In this document: piece after piece, positions 43,940 to 52,702 of the stretch
How positions within the stretch are numbered: position 1 is the stretch's first letter
Layout of the letters: each line of letters opens with the position of its first letter
NCBI RefSeq assembly: GCF_004364575.1
Contig: NZ_SOAG01000015.1
Location: 1-64,000, forward strand
DNA: 64,000 nucleotides
Source of the DNA: Myroides indicus
GTDB lineage: Bacteria > Bacteroidota > Bacteroidia > Flavobacteriales > Flavobacteriaceae
Direction of reading: 5' to 3'
Position numbers and translations under genes: made by a program
The notes under the pieces: model-generated
Database searches by the model: none
What the model was told of the DNA's origin: nothing
Seen by the model: the letters and a program-made list of their open reading frames with translations, nothing else

Positions 43940-45067
43940 ATGAAAAAAGATTATTACGAAATATTAGGAATCGACAAAAGCGCCGATGCAGCAGCTATTA
44001 AAAAGGCGTATCGCAAAAAAGCAATAGAATTTCACCCTGATAAAAACCCGGGAGATAAAGTTGCTGAAGAAAAATTTAAAGAAGCTGCTGAGGCATATGA
44101 AGTATTGAGCGACCCGGATAAAAAGGCAAGATATGATCAGTATGGACATGCTGCTTTTGAAGGTGCGGGAGGATTTGGCGGAGCCGGTCATATGAATATG
44201 GAGGATATTTTTAGCCAGTTTGGGGATATCTTCGGAAGTGCTTTTGGCGGCGGTGGCTTTGGCGGTTTCGGCGGCTTTGGTGGCGGTGGTCAGAGACGGG
44301 TAAAAGGAACCAGCCTGCGAATCAAAGTGAAGCTTACGTTGGAAGACATAGCTAACGGAGTAGAAAAGAAAATAAAAGTAAAACGAAAAGTAAAAGCTCA
44401 AGGTGTTACCTACAAAACATGCCCTACCTGTAACGGTACGGGACAGGTCACTAAAATAGCCAATACTGTTTTCGGAAGAATGCAAACCGCATCTCCGTGT
44501 GGAGCTTGCCATGGAAGCGGACAAATTATTGATCAAAAACCGGCTGGTGCAGATGCTGACGGATTAATTTTTAGCGATGAACCGGTATCAATCAAAATTC
44601 CGGCAGGCGTTGCAGAGGGTATGCAGCTAAAAGTAAGCGGAAAAGGAAACGAAGCTCCGGGCAATAATAGTGTTCCGGGAGATTTGTTGGTAGTGATTGA
44701 AGAGGTTGAGCACGAAGCGCTAAAGAGAGAAGGAGATAATCTTCATTACGATTTATATATCAGCTTTGCAGAAGCAGCATTAGGTGGAAGCAAGGAAATT
44801 GAAGCAGTTGGTGGAAGAGTAAGAATTAAACTGGAAGAAGGAATACAGTCTGGAAAAATTCTTCGTTTAAAAGGAAAAGGATTGCCGAGCTTAAATAGTT
44901 ATGGAAACGGAGATCTATTAGTACACGTCAACGTTTGGACACCCAAAAAGCTGACCAAAGAACAAAAAGAATTTTTTGAAAAAATGATAGATGACGAGAA
45001 CTTTACACCCTCTCCGGAGAAGGGAGATAAATCTTTTTTTGAAAAAGTAAAAGAAATGTTTTCTTAA
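43940..45067 (+). CDS. dnaJ: Chaperone DnaJ with reduced zinc domain
   Basis: 375-residue Hsp40. The J domain has the HPD motif ([11 protein letters not shown], His33-Asp35). A G/F-rich stretch ([13 protein letters not shown], then [16 protein letters not shown]) follows. The zinc region has only two CxxCxGxG modules, CPTCNGTG and CGACHGSG, against four in canonical DnaJ, so one zinc centre instead of two. Substrate-binding C-terminal domains follow. The reduced form recurs in Flavobacteriaceae and is not a local deletion as far as I can tell. Confidence 0.95.
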   Translation: MKKDYYEILGIDKSADAAAIKKAYRKKAIEFHPDKNPGDKVAEEKFKEAAEAYEVLSDPDKKARYDQYGHAAFEGAGGFGGAGHMNMEDIFSQFGDIFGSAFGGGGFGGFGGFGGGGQRRVKGTSLRIKVKLTLEDIANGVEKKIKVKRKVKAQGVTYKTCPTCNGTGQVTKIANTVFGRMQTASPCGACHGSGQIIDQKPAGADADGLIFSDEPVSIKIPAGVAEGMQLKVSGKGNEAPGNNSVPGDLLVVIEEVEHEALKREGDNLHYDLYISFAEAALGGSKEIEAVGGRVRIKLEEGIQSGKILRLKGKGLPSLNSYGNGDLLVHVNVWTPKKLTKEQKEFFEKMIDDENFTPSPEKGDKSFFEKVKEMFS

Positions 45068-45136
45068 TTCAAAAAGATGTCATACATTTGGCAAACACTT
45101 ATTAAACAGTGGATTTTCTTTTTCATAGCAATTTTT

Positions 45137-45171
45137 CCCAACCTTATTTCATAATAAGGTTGGGTTTTTTT
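45137..45171 (+). terminator. Terminator of grpE-dnaJ
   Basis: CCCAACCTTATT (45137-45148) / AATAAGGTTGGG (45153-45164), perfect 12-bp stem, 4-base loop, followed by seven T. Confidence 0.92.
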
Positions 45172-45266
45172 ATGCCTTTTCTTTCTAAAAATATGTTTTA
45201 AATTCTCCTTAATTTGCTTGGAAAGAATTAGTATTTTTACCAAAATATAAAAATCGACTAAAGACA

Positions 45267-46187
45267 ATGCAACCTATATTAGAAGTAAAGGATGTTTTAA
45301 AAAAGTATTCAGACAAAATAGCCTTGGATCATGTTTCGTTAACGATTCCTAAAGGCACTATTTACGGTTTGCTTGGACCTAATGGTGCCGGAAAAACTTC
45401 ACTGATACGTATTATAAATCAAATTACATATCCCGATTCAGGACAGATTTTGCTTGACGGCGAAACTTTAAATTTACATCACATAAGAGACATTGGCTAC
45501 ATGCCGGAAGAACGAGGGCTGTATAAAACCATGAAAGTAGGCGAACAGGCTATGTATCTGGCACAATTAAAGGGATTGTCAAAAGCAGAAGCCAAAAAAC
45601 AGTTGGATTATTGGTTTGACAAACTGGATATTAAAGGGTGGTGGAATAAAAAAATTCAAGAGCTCTCTAAAGGGATGGCGCAAAAAATCCAGTTTGTAGT
45701 TACAGTATTGCATCAGCCTAAATTATTGATTTTTGACGAACCTTTCTCAGGATTTGATCCCGTAAATGCCAACCTTATAAAAGATGAAATTCTGGAGTTA
45801 AAAGAAAAGGGAGCAACTATTATTTTTTCTACGCACCGAATGGAAAGCGTAGAGGAGATGTGTGATTATATTGCCTTGATAAACAAATCTCAAAAACTGA
45901 TAGAGGGAAAGCTGGTAGACGTAAAACGAGAGTTCCGAACGAATTTGTATCAGGTAGGAGTCCTTACAGATGATATTCAACGTTTGATGGTGCAGTTATC
46001 TCAAAAATTTAAGATGGAACAAACCTCCTTTAAATCGCTGAATAATGAGTTACAGCTGGAAATAGATTTGGGAAGCGCCATGCCTAACGAATTGTTACAT
46101 CTGTTATCAGCAAACGGACAGGTTACTCACTTTATGGAAAAATTACCAACCGTAAACGATATTTTTATTCAAACTGTAAGTAAATAA
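45267..46187 (+). CDS. ABC transporter ATP-binding protein, NatA-like
   Basis: 306 residues with Walker A GPNGAGKTSLIR near residue 39, Q-loop NQITYP, signature ELSKGMAQKIQFV near residue 132, Walker B LLIFDEPFSGFDPVN and the H-loop STHRMESVEEM. The C-terminal DUF4162-like extension is present. With the next gene it forms an exporter of the NatAB type (sodium or other small substrates); substrate is not readable from sequence. The gene pair is separated by one base. Confidence 0.92.
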   Translation: MQPILEVKDVLKKYSDKIALDHVSLTIPKGTIYGLLGPNGAGKTSLIRIINQITYPDSGQILLDGETLNLHHIRDIGYMPEERGLYKTMKVGEQAMYLAQLKGLSKAEAKKQLDYWFDKLDIKGWWNKKIQELSKGMAQKIQFVVTVLHQPKLLIFDEPFSGFDPVNANLIKDEILELKEKGATIIFSTHRMESVEEMCDYIALINKSQKLIEGKLVDVKREFRTNLYQVGVLTDDIQRLMVQLSQKFKMEQTSFKSLNNELQLEIDLGSAMPNELLHLLSANGQVTHFMEKLPTVNDIFIQTVSK

Positions 46188-46188
46188 G

Positions 46189-47499
46189 ATGAGCATTTTA
46201 TCATTAATAGTAAAAAGAGAATTTATTGCTAAAGTCCGCAATAAATCATTTATCATAATGACTTTTGTAAGTCCTTTATTTTTTGTAGCATTAGCTGTAG
46301 TAATAGGTTATTTGAGTTCGCTTAAAGCAGACGTAAAGCAGATTGCAGTCCATGATGAAAGCGGCTGGTTTGTATCTCAGTTTGAAAGTGATGAAATCTA
46401 TAATTACCAAGATTTGTCAGCTGTTGATGTTAAGATGTTGAAAGAGAATGTACTTGAAGAAAAATACAACGGTTTGATTTATATTCCGCAATCAGACGAT
46501 ATAAAGGAATATGAAAACAAAGTAACTTATATTTCAAATGATAGCCCCAGTTTGGGATTTGTAACTCAGATTGAATCGCTGATTGCAGGGAAAATTACCC
46601 ATGTTAATTTGGAGAATAAAGGAATTGATGCAAAACAAATAGAAGAAGCACAAGCTAAAGTCAACTTAAATCTGGAAAAAGCGTCGGGAGAATCTACGGT
46701 TAAAGGGTTAAACGAAATAAAAATTCTTATAGGCAGCTTATTCGGATACTGTATTATGATGTTTATCATAATCTACGGAAGTATGGTAATGCGATCGGTT
46801 ATAGAAGAAAAAACAAATCGTATTATTGAAGTGATTATTTCTTCGGTAAAGCCGTTTCAACTGATGATGGGAAAAATTATCGGAACTTCGATTGCCGGAT
46901 TGCTTCAGTTTATAATCTGGGGAGTTGTTGGAGGGGTATTGTTGTTTATAGCTAGCTCTGTGTTGGGAATGAATGCTTCCTCTCCGGCAGTATCGGCAGA
47001 AATGTTGCAGCAAAACGGAGAAGCTTCTGCTCAAATAATCAGTGAAGTACAAAATTACGTAGGAGAAATATTGAGTTTGCCGTTAGCTTCGCTATTTACT
47101 TATTTTCTGATCTTTTTTATTGGAGGTTATTTTTTATACAGTTCGCTATATGCAGCGATTGGAGCAGCTGTAGATAACGAAACGGATACTCAGCAGTTTC
47201 TATTTCCGGTAATGTTGCCGCTTATGTTAGGAGTTTATATTGGTTTTGTCACTGTAATCAATGATCCGCACGGTACAATTGCAACTGTATTTTCTATGAT
47301 TCCTTTTACCTCACCTATTGTAATGCTGATGCGTTTGCCTTTTGGCGTACCCATTTGGCAGGTTTTGTTGTCAATCACTTTGTTATTTGGTACTTTTATC
47401 ATGGTAGTATGGTTTGCTTCTAAAATTTATAGAATAGGAATTTTGATGTATGGCAAACGACCTTCGTGGAAAGAATTGTATAAATGGTTAAAGTACTAA
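46189..47499 (+). CDS. ABC transporter permease, NatB-like
   Basis: 436-residue ABC-2 type permease: an N-terminal helix (SFIIMTFVSPLFFVALAVVIG), a large periplasmic loop, then a bundle of five helices beginning with GYCIMMFIIIYGSMVMRSVIEEKTNRIIEVIISSV in pieces, the typical ABC-2 signature. It starts at the base after the ATPase stop and ends 22 bases before the response-regulator start codon. Confidence 0.92.
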   Translation: MSILSLIVKREFIAKVRNKSFIIMTFVSPLFFVALAVVIGYLSSLKADVKQIAVHDESGWFVSQFESDEIYNYQDLSAVDVKMLKENVLEEKYNGLIYIPQSDDIKEYENKVTYISNDSPSLGFVTQIESLIAGKITHVNLENKGIDAKQIEEAQAKVNLNLEKASGESTVKGLNEIKILIGSLFGYCIMMFIIIYGSMVMRSVIEEKTNRIIEVIISSVKPFQLMMGKIIGTSIAGLLQFIIWGVVGGVLLFIASSVLGMNASSPAVSAEMLQQNGEASAQIISEVQNYVGEILSLPLASLFTYFLIFFIGGYFLYSSLYAAIGAAVDNETDTQQFLFPVMLPLMLGVYIGFVTVINDPHGTIATVFSMIPFTSPIVMLMRLPFGVPIWQVLLSITLLFGTFIMVVWFASKIYRIGILMYGKRPSWKELYKWLKY

Positions 47500-47521
47500 A
47501 AGTTTGAAATCCCAAAAAAAT

Positions 47522-48694
47522 ATGAAAAAAACATCTAAAATATTAATTGTAGAAGACGAAAACGCTATTCGTCGTATGCTGATTAAGATTCTAGAAGAAG
47601 AGTCGAAAGATTATATATTGGAGGGTGTAGAAAATGGAGAGGAGGGGTTAAAAAAGATAGCCGAATCAAATTATGATTTGGTAATCAGCGATATTAAAAT
47701 GCCAAAAATGGATGGCGAGGAATTACTGATTGAAGCTAAAAAAATCAGACCTAACCTAATGTTTATTATGATTTCCGGACATGGAGATTTGGAAACGGCG
47801 GTAAATACAATGCGTGTTGGCGCTTATGATTATATTCCTAAACCTCCTGATTTAAATCGTTTGCTTACAGCAGTTAGAAATGCTTTGGACAAAGGGAAAT
47901 TAGTAGAAGAAAATATAATTCTGAAAGCAAAAGTAAATAAGAAATACGAGATAATAGGAAGCAGTCAACCCATCGACCATATAAAAGCAATTATCGCAAA
48001 AGTGGCGCCAACTGAAGCAAGAGTATTGATTACCGGAGCCAATGGTACGGGTAAAGAACTTGTAGCACATCAGATTCATCAGCAAAGTAGTCGTGCAGGC
48101 TATCCTTTGGTTGAAGTCAATTGTGCGGCAATTCCTTCAGAACTAATAGAGAGCGAGCTTTTCGGACACGTTAAAGGAGCCTTTACTTCTGCCGTAAAAG
48201 ACAGATCAGGTAAGTTTGAAGCCGCTAATAAAGGAACTATTTTTTTAGATGAAATAGGGGATATGAGTCTGGCGGCACAAGCAAAAGTATTGAGAGCGCT
48301 ACAAGAAAACGTCGTAACCCGCGTGGGGGCAGAAAAAGATGTAAAAATAGATGTACGAGTAATAGCAGCTACCAATAAAGACCTTAAAAAGGAAATAAGA
48401 GAAGGGCGTTTTAGAGAGGATTTGTACCATCGTTTAGCCGTAATCTTGATAGAAGTCCCTTCTTTAAAAGACCGAAAAGGAGATATTCCAATTTTAATAG
48501 ATCATTTTATTAAAAAAATTGCAGAAGAACAGGGAGCAGTTCCAAAAAAGATTTCGCAGGAAGCTGTTAATTTATTGCAGGAGCACAATTGGACAGGTAA
48601 TATCAGAGAATTGAGAAATGTAGTGGAGAGGTTAATCATTTTAAGTGAGAGTGAAATATCAAGAGAAGATGTAGAACTTTTTGCTAATAAATAA
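47522..48694 (+). CDS. Sigma-54 interaction response regulator lacking an HTH
   Basis: 390-residue regulator starting at ATG 47522; the TTG at 47504 is rejected. Receiver domain: acidic pair in VEDENA, phosphoacceptor Asp57 (LVISDIKMPKMDG), Lys in YIPKPPDL. The AAA+ domain has Walker A ITGANGTGKE near residue 170, GAFTSA near 219 (canonical GAFTGA with Gly to Ser), Walker B GTIFLDEIGDM, and R-finger regions. The protein ends at ISREDVELFANK directly after the AAA+ lid, so the C-terminal Fis-type DNA-binding domain is absent. It may act from solution or through a partner. No histidine kinase is nearby. Confidence 0.9.
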   Translation: MKKTSKILIVEDENAIRRMLIKILEEESKDYILEGVENGEEGLKKIAESNYDLVISDIKMPKMDGEELLIEAKKIRPNLMFIMISGHGDLETAVNTMRVGAYDYIPKPPDLNRLLTAVRNALDKGKLVEENIILKAKVNKKYEIIGSSQPIDHIKAIIAKVAPTEARVLITGANGTGKELVAHQIHQQSSRAGYPLVEVNCAAIPSELIESELFGHVKGAFTSAVKDRSGKFEAANKGTIFLDEIGDMSLAAQAKVLRALQENVVTRVGAEKDVKIDVRVIAATNKDLKKEIREGRFREDLYHRLAVILIEVPSLKDRKGDIPILIDHFIKKIAEEQGAVPKKISQEAVNLLQEHNWTGNIRELRNVVERLIILSESEISREDVELFANK

Positions 48695-48718
48695 AATGTA
48701 CGTTTTAAATAAAGGAGA

Positions 48719-49351
48719 ATGAAATTAAAGAAAATAAATCCGATTTTACAGACAAACTTGACAAATATTGGTTTAGTTGAACCAACTGTATTGCAAAAAA
48801 CGACTTTTGGAAAAATAAAAAGCGGAATTGATGTAGTTTTAATAGCACCTCCATCTGAGGGAAAAACAACAGCGATGGTAATTGCTGTATTGCAAAGATT
48901 GGAAAAAGTAAAATCAGAGGAAATAGCTACGCAAGTGCTAATTGTTGTAAAAGACAAGTTTGAAGTAGAAAGACTACAGGAGGTTTTTCAAAATTTGAAC
49001 AGAAATATAAATCTGCGCATTTATGGCGTACATGATTATACAGATTTAGATGAAGATAAAAATCAAATATCATTGGGTAATGATGTCCTGATAGGTACAG
49101 CTGCTCGTTTGAATGAAATGTTCAGCAGTGCAGGTTTTGACATTAACCAGTTAAAAATGTATATTATTGACGATGTCGACATCCAGCTTCGCAATCGCTT
49201 AGAACCCAAATTATACAGGTTATCAGAAAGTATAGGTAAAACACAACGTCTTTACATGGCTTTAAATTATATAGAACAATTAGAGATGTTTGTTGATAAA
49301 ACAATGAGCGAAGACACAGAATGGTTTGATTTTTATGAAGAAGAAGAGTAA
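48719..49351 (+). CDS. Single-RecA-domain DEAD-box-like protein, degenerate motifs
   Basis: 210 residues that follow the N-terminal half of DEAD-box helicases: Q-motif-like LVEPTVLQKTTF, a P-loop-like APPSEGKTT (residues 43-51; canonical AxTGxGKT altered), then VLIGTAARLNEMF for motif Ib. Motif II reads DDVD near residue 150, not DEAD. The second RecA domain is missing, so helicase activity is unlikely. The acidic tail is short. Similar short proteins recur next to coaD in flavobacteria. It is convergent with coaD with six bases between stops. Confidence 0.75.
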   Translation: MKLKKINPILQTNLTNIGLVEPTVLQKTTFGKIKSGIDVVLIAPPSEGKTTAMVIAVLQRLEKVKSEEIATQVLIVVKDKFEVERLQEVFQNLNRNINLRIYGVHDYTDLDEDKNQISLGNDVLIGTAARLNEMFSSAGFDINQLKMYIIDDVDIQLRNRLEPKLYRLSESIGKTQRLYMALNYIEQLEMFVDKTMSEDTEWFDFYEEEE

Positions 49352-49370
49352 AAGATTTTATTTTACTCTT
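49344..49370. terminator. Bidirectional hairpin spanning both stop codons
   Basis: AAGAGTAAAA (49344-49353) / TTTTACTCTT (49361-49370), perfect 10-bp stem, 7-base loop. The stop codon of the helicase-like gene (49349-49351) lies in the left arm and that of coaD (49358-49360) in the loop. Confidence 0.75.
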
Positions 49371-49813
49371 ACAGGGTCAGGAACCAATTTAGCGTAATCA
49401 CCATTATTTCGAATAACATCGCGTACAATACTTGAACTGATAAATGAAGTACTTGCAGCAGTGAGTAAAAAAACAGTTTCTATTTTGGTTAAAAATCGAT
49501 TGGTATGAGCAATTGCTTTTTCAAATTCAAAATCAGCAGGGTTGCGAAGTCCTCTTAAAATAAATTTAGCATCTTTTTTCAGACAAAATTCAGTAGTCAG
49601 TCCAACATAGGTTTCTACTTTTATTTTAGGCTCATTTTTAAAAGTTTCTGCAATAAATTTCAACCTGTCTTCCAGAGAAAACATATATTTTTTGTCAGCA
49701 TTAATACCAATAGCAACAACGATTTCATCAAATAGTGGCAGTGCTCTTTTAATAATATCATAATGTCCGTTTGTAATGGGATCAAAAGAACCCGGAAAAA
49801 CTGCTCTTCTCAT
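49358..49813 (-). CDS. coaD: Phosphopantetheine adenylyltransferase
   Basis: 151-residue CoA biosynthesis enzyme that transfers AMP from ATP to 4'-phosphopantetheine. The nucleotidyltransferase motif GSFDPITNGH (residues 8-17) and the C-terminal ISSSIVRDVI are intact, as are FILRGLRNPADFEFE residues for substrate binding. ddl lies upstream by 7 bases on the same strand. Confidence 0.97.
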   Translation of the reverse strand: MRRAVFPGSFDPITNGHYDIIKRALPLFDEIVVAIGINADKKYMFSLEDRLKFIAETFKNEPKIKVETYVGLTTEFCLKKDAKFILRGLRNPADFEFEKAIAHTNRFLTKIETVFLLTAASTSFISSSIVRDVIRNNGDYAKLVPDPVRVK

Positions 49814-49820
49814 AAAAGTA

Positions 49821-50807
49821 TCATTTGTTGTTGTGCTTTTGCAAAGCTAAAATAATTGCGTTATCAAACAAATCTGGCAATGAAATCTGTGCTTCTTTTG
49901 CTTGTTGGGGTAAAATACTCTCGTTAGTCAATCCGGGAACAGTGTTTACTTCTAATAAAAAAGGAGTTCCGTCAACAATGATAAATTCGCTTCTGGAGAA
50001 ACCTTCCATTCTCAGAATTTTATAAATACGCGAGGCAATATCTCTTATCGTTTCTTTTGTTTTAGAGTCAATTCGCGCCGGAGTGATTTCTTGAGATTTC
50101 CCTAAATATTTAGCCTCATAATCAAAAAAATCATTTTCTGAGATAATTTCTGTAATAGGTAGTACTGTTATTTCTCCCTGATAATTTATAACGCCAACAG
50201 AAACCTCAGTACCGTCTAAAAAGCTTTCAATAATGATTTCCGAATCTTCTCGATAAGCAGTTGCAATGGCTTGTAAGAGCTCATCTGAAGATTTTGCTTT
50301 AGAAATGCCAAAACTCGAGCCAGAGCGGTTTGGTTTTACAAAACAAGGTAATCCAACGCGCTGGATTATTGCTTCAACATCAATATAATCGCCTTCGTTT
50401 AAATAATAAGAAATAGCCGTTTTGATGCCGTATGGTTTTAAAACGGCAAGTATATCGCGTTTGTTCATCGTTAACGCAGCCTGATAAAAACCGCAGGAAG
50501 TATGGGGCATTCCTATCAGTTCAAAGTAAGCCTGCAATAAGCCGTCTTCTCCCGGCGTTCCGTGAATTGCATTAAAAACTACATCAAAAACTATTTTTTT
50601 GCCATTGTAGTCAACTGAAAAGTCATTTTTATCAATAAAATATTCGGTGTTATCCTCATCAACATATACCCATCTATCCGGTAAGATGTGGATAGCATAA
50701 GGAATATATTTTGAGCGGTCAAGCGTATTGCACACTACTTTACCGCTAGCTAAAGATATTTTATATTCGCTGGAATATCCTCCCATTACAACAGCTACGT
50801 GTTTCAT
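49821..50807 (-). CDS. ddl: D-alanine-D-alanine ligase
   Basis: 328-residue ATP-grasp ligase of peptidoglycan synthesis. Start at 50807 (MKHVAVVMGGYSSEYKISL); the frame opens at 50831 with extra residues that lack family features. Visible: HGTPGEDG near residue 82, FVKPNRSGSSFGISK, EYKY-region variants and the C-terminal LLEVNTVPGLTNESILPQQA. Co-transcribed with coaD and divergent from the PASTA gene. Confidence 0.96.
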   Translation of the reverse strand: MKHVAVVMGGYSSEYKISLASGKVVCNTLDRSKYIPYAIHILPDRWVYVDEDNTEYFIDKNDFSVDYNGKKIVFDVVFNAIHGTPGEDGLLQAYFELIGMPHTSCGFYQAALTMNKRDILAVLKPYGIKTAISYYLNEGDYIDVEAIIQRVGLPCFVKPNRSGSSFGISKAKSSDELLQAIATAYREDSEIIIESFLDGTEVSVGVINYQGEITVLPITEIISENDFFDYEAKYLGKSQEITPARIDSKTKETIRDIASRIYKILRMEGFSRSEFIIVDGTPFLLEVNTVPGLTNESILPQQAKEAQISLPDLFDNAIILALQKHNNK

Positions 50808-50907
50808 ATTAAAACATTTAGATTTTGGCATTTTTGTAACTGCCCTGCCAAAAGATTTAAAACAAATTTAAAATAAAACCCAGAAACAAAAAATCTTTTC
50901 GATTTTA

Positions 50908-50915
50908 TATCTTTG
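50908..50915 (+). promoter_or_regulatory. -7 box TATCTTTG of the PASTA-rluD unit
   Basis: Exact TAnnTTTG match 18 bases ahead of the ATG at 50934. It overlaps the TTG (50913) that opens the frame, which argues against that upstream start. Confidence 0.55.
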
Positions 50916-50933
50916 TATGAAATCTATATTACT

Positions 50934-51527
50934 ATGAGATTATTAAATTTTTTAAGAAGCAAGTCTTTTTGGGGCTCTGTTATTTTAGCAGTTGTATTAG
51001 TTTTTGTTGCTGCTTTCGTTGCCTTAAAATGGTTAAAAACGACTACTAATCATGATCTGCACATTCAAGTGCCGAATCTGGATAAACTGGATACCGATCA
51101 GGCTTTGCAGAAGTTGGAAGAGAAAAAATTAAGAATGGTGGTTTTGGATACATTAGATTATGACAAATCGCTTCCTCCATTAACTATAATAGAGCAAGAT
51201 CCTGCTGCGGGAATGGATGTAAAGGAAAATAGAAAAATATACGTAAAAATTAATGCTGCTGGTTTTGGTAAAGTTAGCATGCCGGATTTGGAACAGTTGA
51301 CTTTTAGACAGGCTTTAGCAACGATCAGATCATTAGGGTTAAAAGAAGGTACAAAATCATATCGTACATTTATAGGAAAGGATGTGGTATTAGGCGTTTC
51401 TCAAAACGGAAAATCTTTAAAACAAGGAGATAAAGTATTGAAAGATTCAAGAATTGATTTTGTTTTAGGAGATGGAAAAGCAACCTTATCTGATGAAGAA
51501 CGAGATGTGGCACCGGCTATTGATTAA
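50934..51527 (+). CDS. PASTA-domain membrane protein
   Basis: 197 residues: a short cytosolic start, one membrane helix (SVILAVVLVFVAAFVALKW) and two PASTA modules (about residues 40-115, VPNLDKLDTDQALQKLEEK; and 117-185, MPDLEQLTFRQALATIRSLG). PASTA domains bind muropeptides or penicillin-binding proteins. There is no kinase domain attached. The neighbours are rluD downstream and divergent ddl, a common flavobacterial order. Confidence 0.88.
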   Translation: MRLLNFLRSKSFWGSVILAVVLVFVAAFVALKWLKTTTNHDLHIQVPNLDKLDTDQALQKLEEKKLRMVVLDTLDYDKSLPPLTIIEQDPAAGMDVKENRKIYVKINAAGFGKVSMPDLEQLTFRQALATIRSLGLKEGTKSYRTFIGKDVVLGVSQNGKSLKQGDKVLKDSRIDFVLGDGKATLSDEERDVAPAID

Positions 51528-51538
51528 AAAAAGATAAA

Positions 51539-52582
51539 ATGCAAGAAAGCAATCAAGAACTATTTGAAGATTTTGAAGAAGAACTATACGAACATTACCG
51601 ATTTGAAGCAGGAAAAGGACAGTCACCTTTGCGGGTAGACAAGTTTTTGATGAATTTAATAGAAAATGCTACTCGGAATAAAATTCAGCAAGCAGCAGCT
51701 AATGGAAACATTTATGTAAACGATGTTCCGGTTAAATCAAATCACAAAGTAAAATCGCAGGATGTTGTCCGTGTTTTGATGAAACAGCCTCCTTTTGAAA
51801 ATATTATCATTCCCGAAAATATACCGTTAAATATTGTTTATGAAGACGATTATTTGTTGGTTGTAAATAAAACTCCGGGGTTGGTGGTACATCCGGGGCA
51901 TGGAAATTATACTGGTACGCTTGTGAATGCTTTGGCGTATCATTTTGAAAGCCTCCCGCTAAATAGCAGTGAACGCCCGGGATTGGTTCACCGTATAGAT
52001 AAAGATACAAGCGGACTTTTGGTCGTGGCAAAAACGGAGCATGCAATGACAGATTTACAGCGTCAGTTTGCAGAAAAGTCGACAGAAAGAGAATATATAG
52101 CATTGGTTTGGGGGAATGTAGAAGAGGAAGAAGGAACTATAGAAAGCTATATAGGACGGCATGCTAAAGACCGAATGCAGATGGCTGCATACGAAGATGA
52201 GAATAAAGGGAAGTGGGCAGTTACACATTACAAAGTATTGGAAAGATTTGGTTATGTAACATTAGTTTCATGCAGATTGGAAACAGGCAGAACACACCAA
52301 ATTCGCGTCCATATGAAACATATTGGGCATACCCTTTTTAATGATGAGCGTTATGGTGGACATTTGATTCTAAAAGGTACAACTTTTACTAAATACAAAC
52401 AATTTGTAGAAAATTGCTTTCAGATTTTACCTCGCCAAGCTTTACATGCCAGAACCTTAGGCTTTGAGCATCCAGTAACAAAAGAATACTTTCGGCTTGA
52501 TTCTGAAATTCCTCAAGATATGCAAGAATGTATTGAGAAATGGAGAAACTATGCTCGTCATTCCAGCTTTGAATATGAATAA
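51539..52582 (+). CDS. rluD: 23S rRNA pseudouridine synthase RluD-like
   Basis: 347 residues. S4 RNA-binding domain at about 25-85 (LRVDKFLMNLIENATRNKIQQAA) and a pseudouridine synthase domain with the catalytic Asp in GLVHRIDKDTSGLLVVAK near residue 154 and the RTHQIRVHMKHIGH motif. In E. coli RluD modifies helix 69 (1911, 1915, 1917). The RluA/C/D class is clear, while the exact target positions are not readable. 11 bases after the PASTA gene. Confidence 0.92.
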   Translation: MQESNQELFEDFEEELYEHYRFEAGKGQSPLRVDKFLMNLIENATRNKIQQAAANGNIYVNDVPVKSNHKVKSQDVVRVLMKQPPFENIIIPENIPLNIVYEDDYLLVVNKTPGLVVHPGHGNYTGTLVNALAYHFESLPLNSSERPGLVHRIDKDTSGLLVVAKTEHAMTDLQRQFAEKSTEREYIALVWGNVEEEEGTIESYIGRHAKDRMQMAAYEDENKGKWAVTHYKVLERFGYVTLVSCRLETGRTHQIRVHMKHIGHTLFNDERYGGHLILKGTTFTKYKQFVENCFQILPRQALHARTLGFEHPVTKEYFRLDSEIPQDMQECIEKWRNYARHSSFEYE

Positions 52583-52702
52583 AATATTTGAATAGTTAAT
52601 AGGAGAGATTTGATGCTTTGTTTCTTTTAGCTGAAAATTATGAAATTAAGGCTTTATAAAAACAAATAAAATTGTTTACTTTGGAAGTTTCAAAAACAAG
52701 AA

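Noticed and set aside
43964..44536. 190-codon open frame on the minus strand in dnaJ
   Set aside because: Shadow of the J domain and G/F-rich region; composition is that of an antisense frame.
48719..49351. Functional DEAD-box RNA helicase
   Set aside because: Second RecA domain missing, and P-loop and motif II altered.
50913..50933. TTG start at 50913 for the PASTA protein
   Set aside because: The codon is part of the TATCTTTG promoter box; ATG at 50934 fits better.
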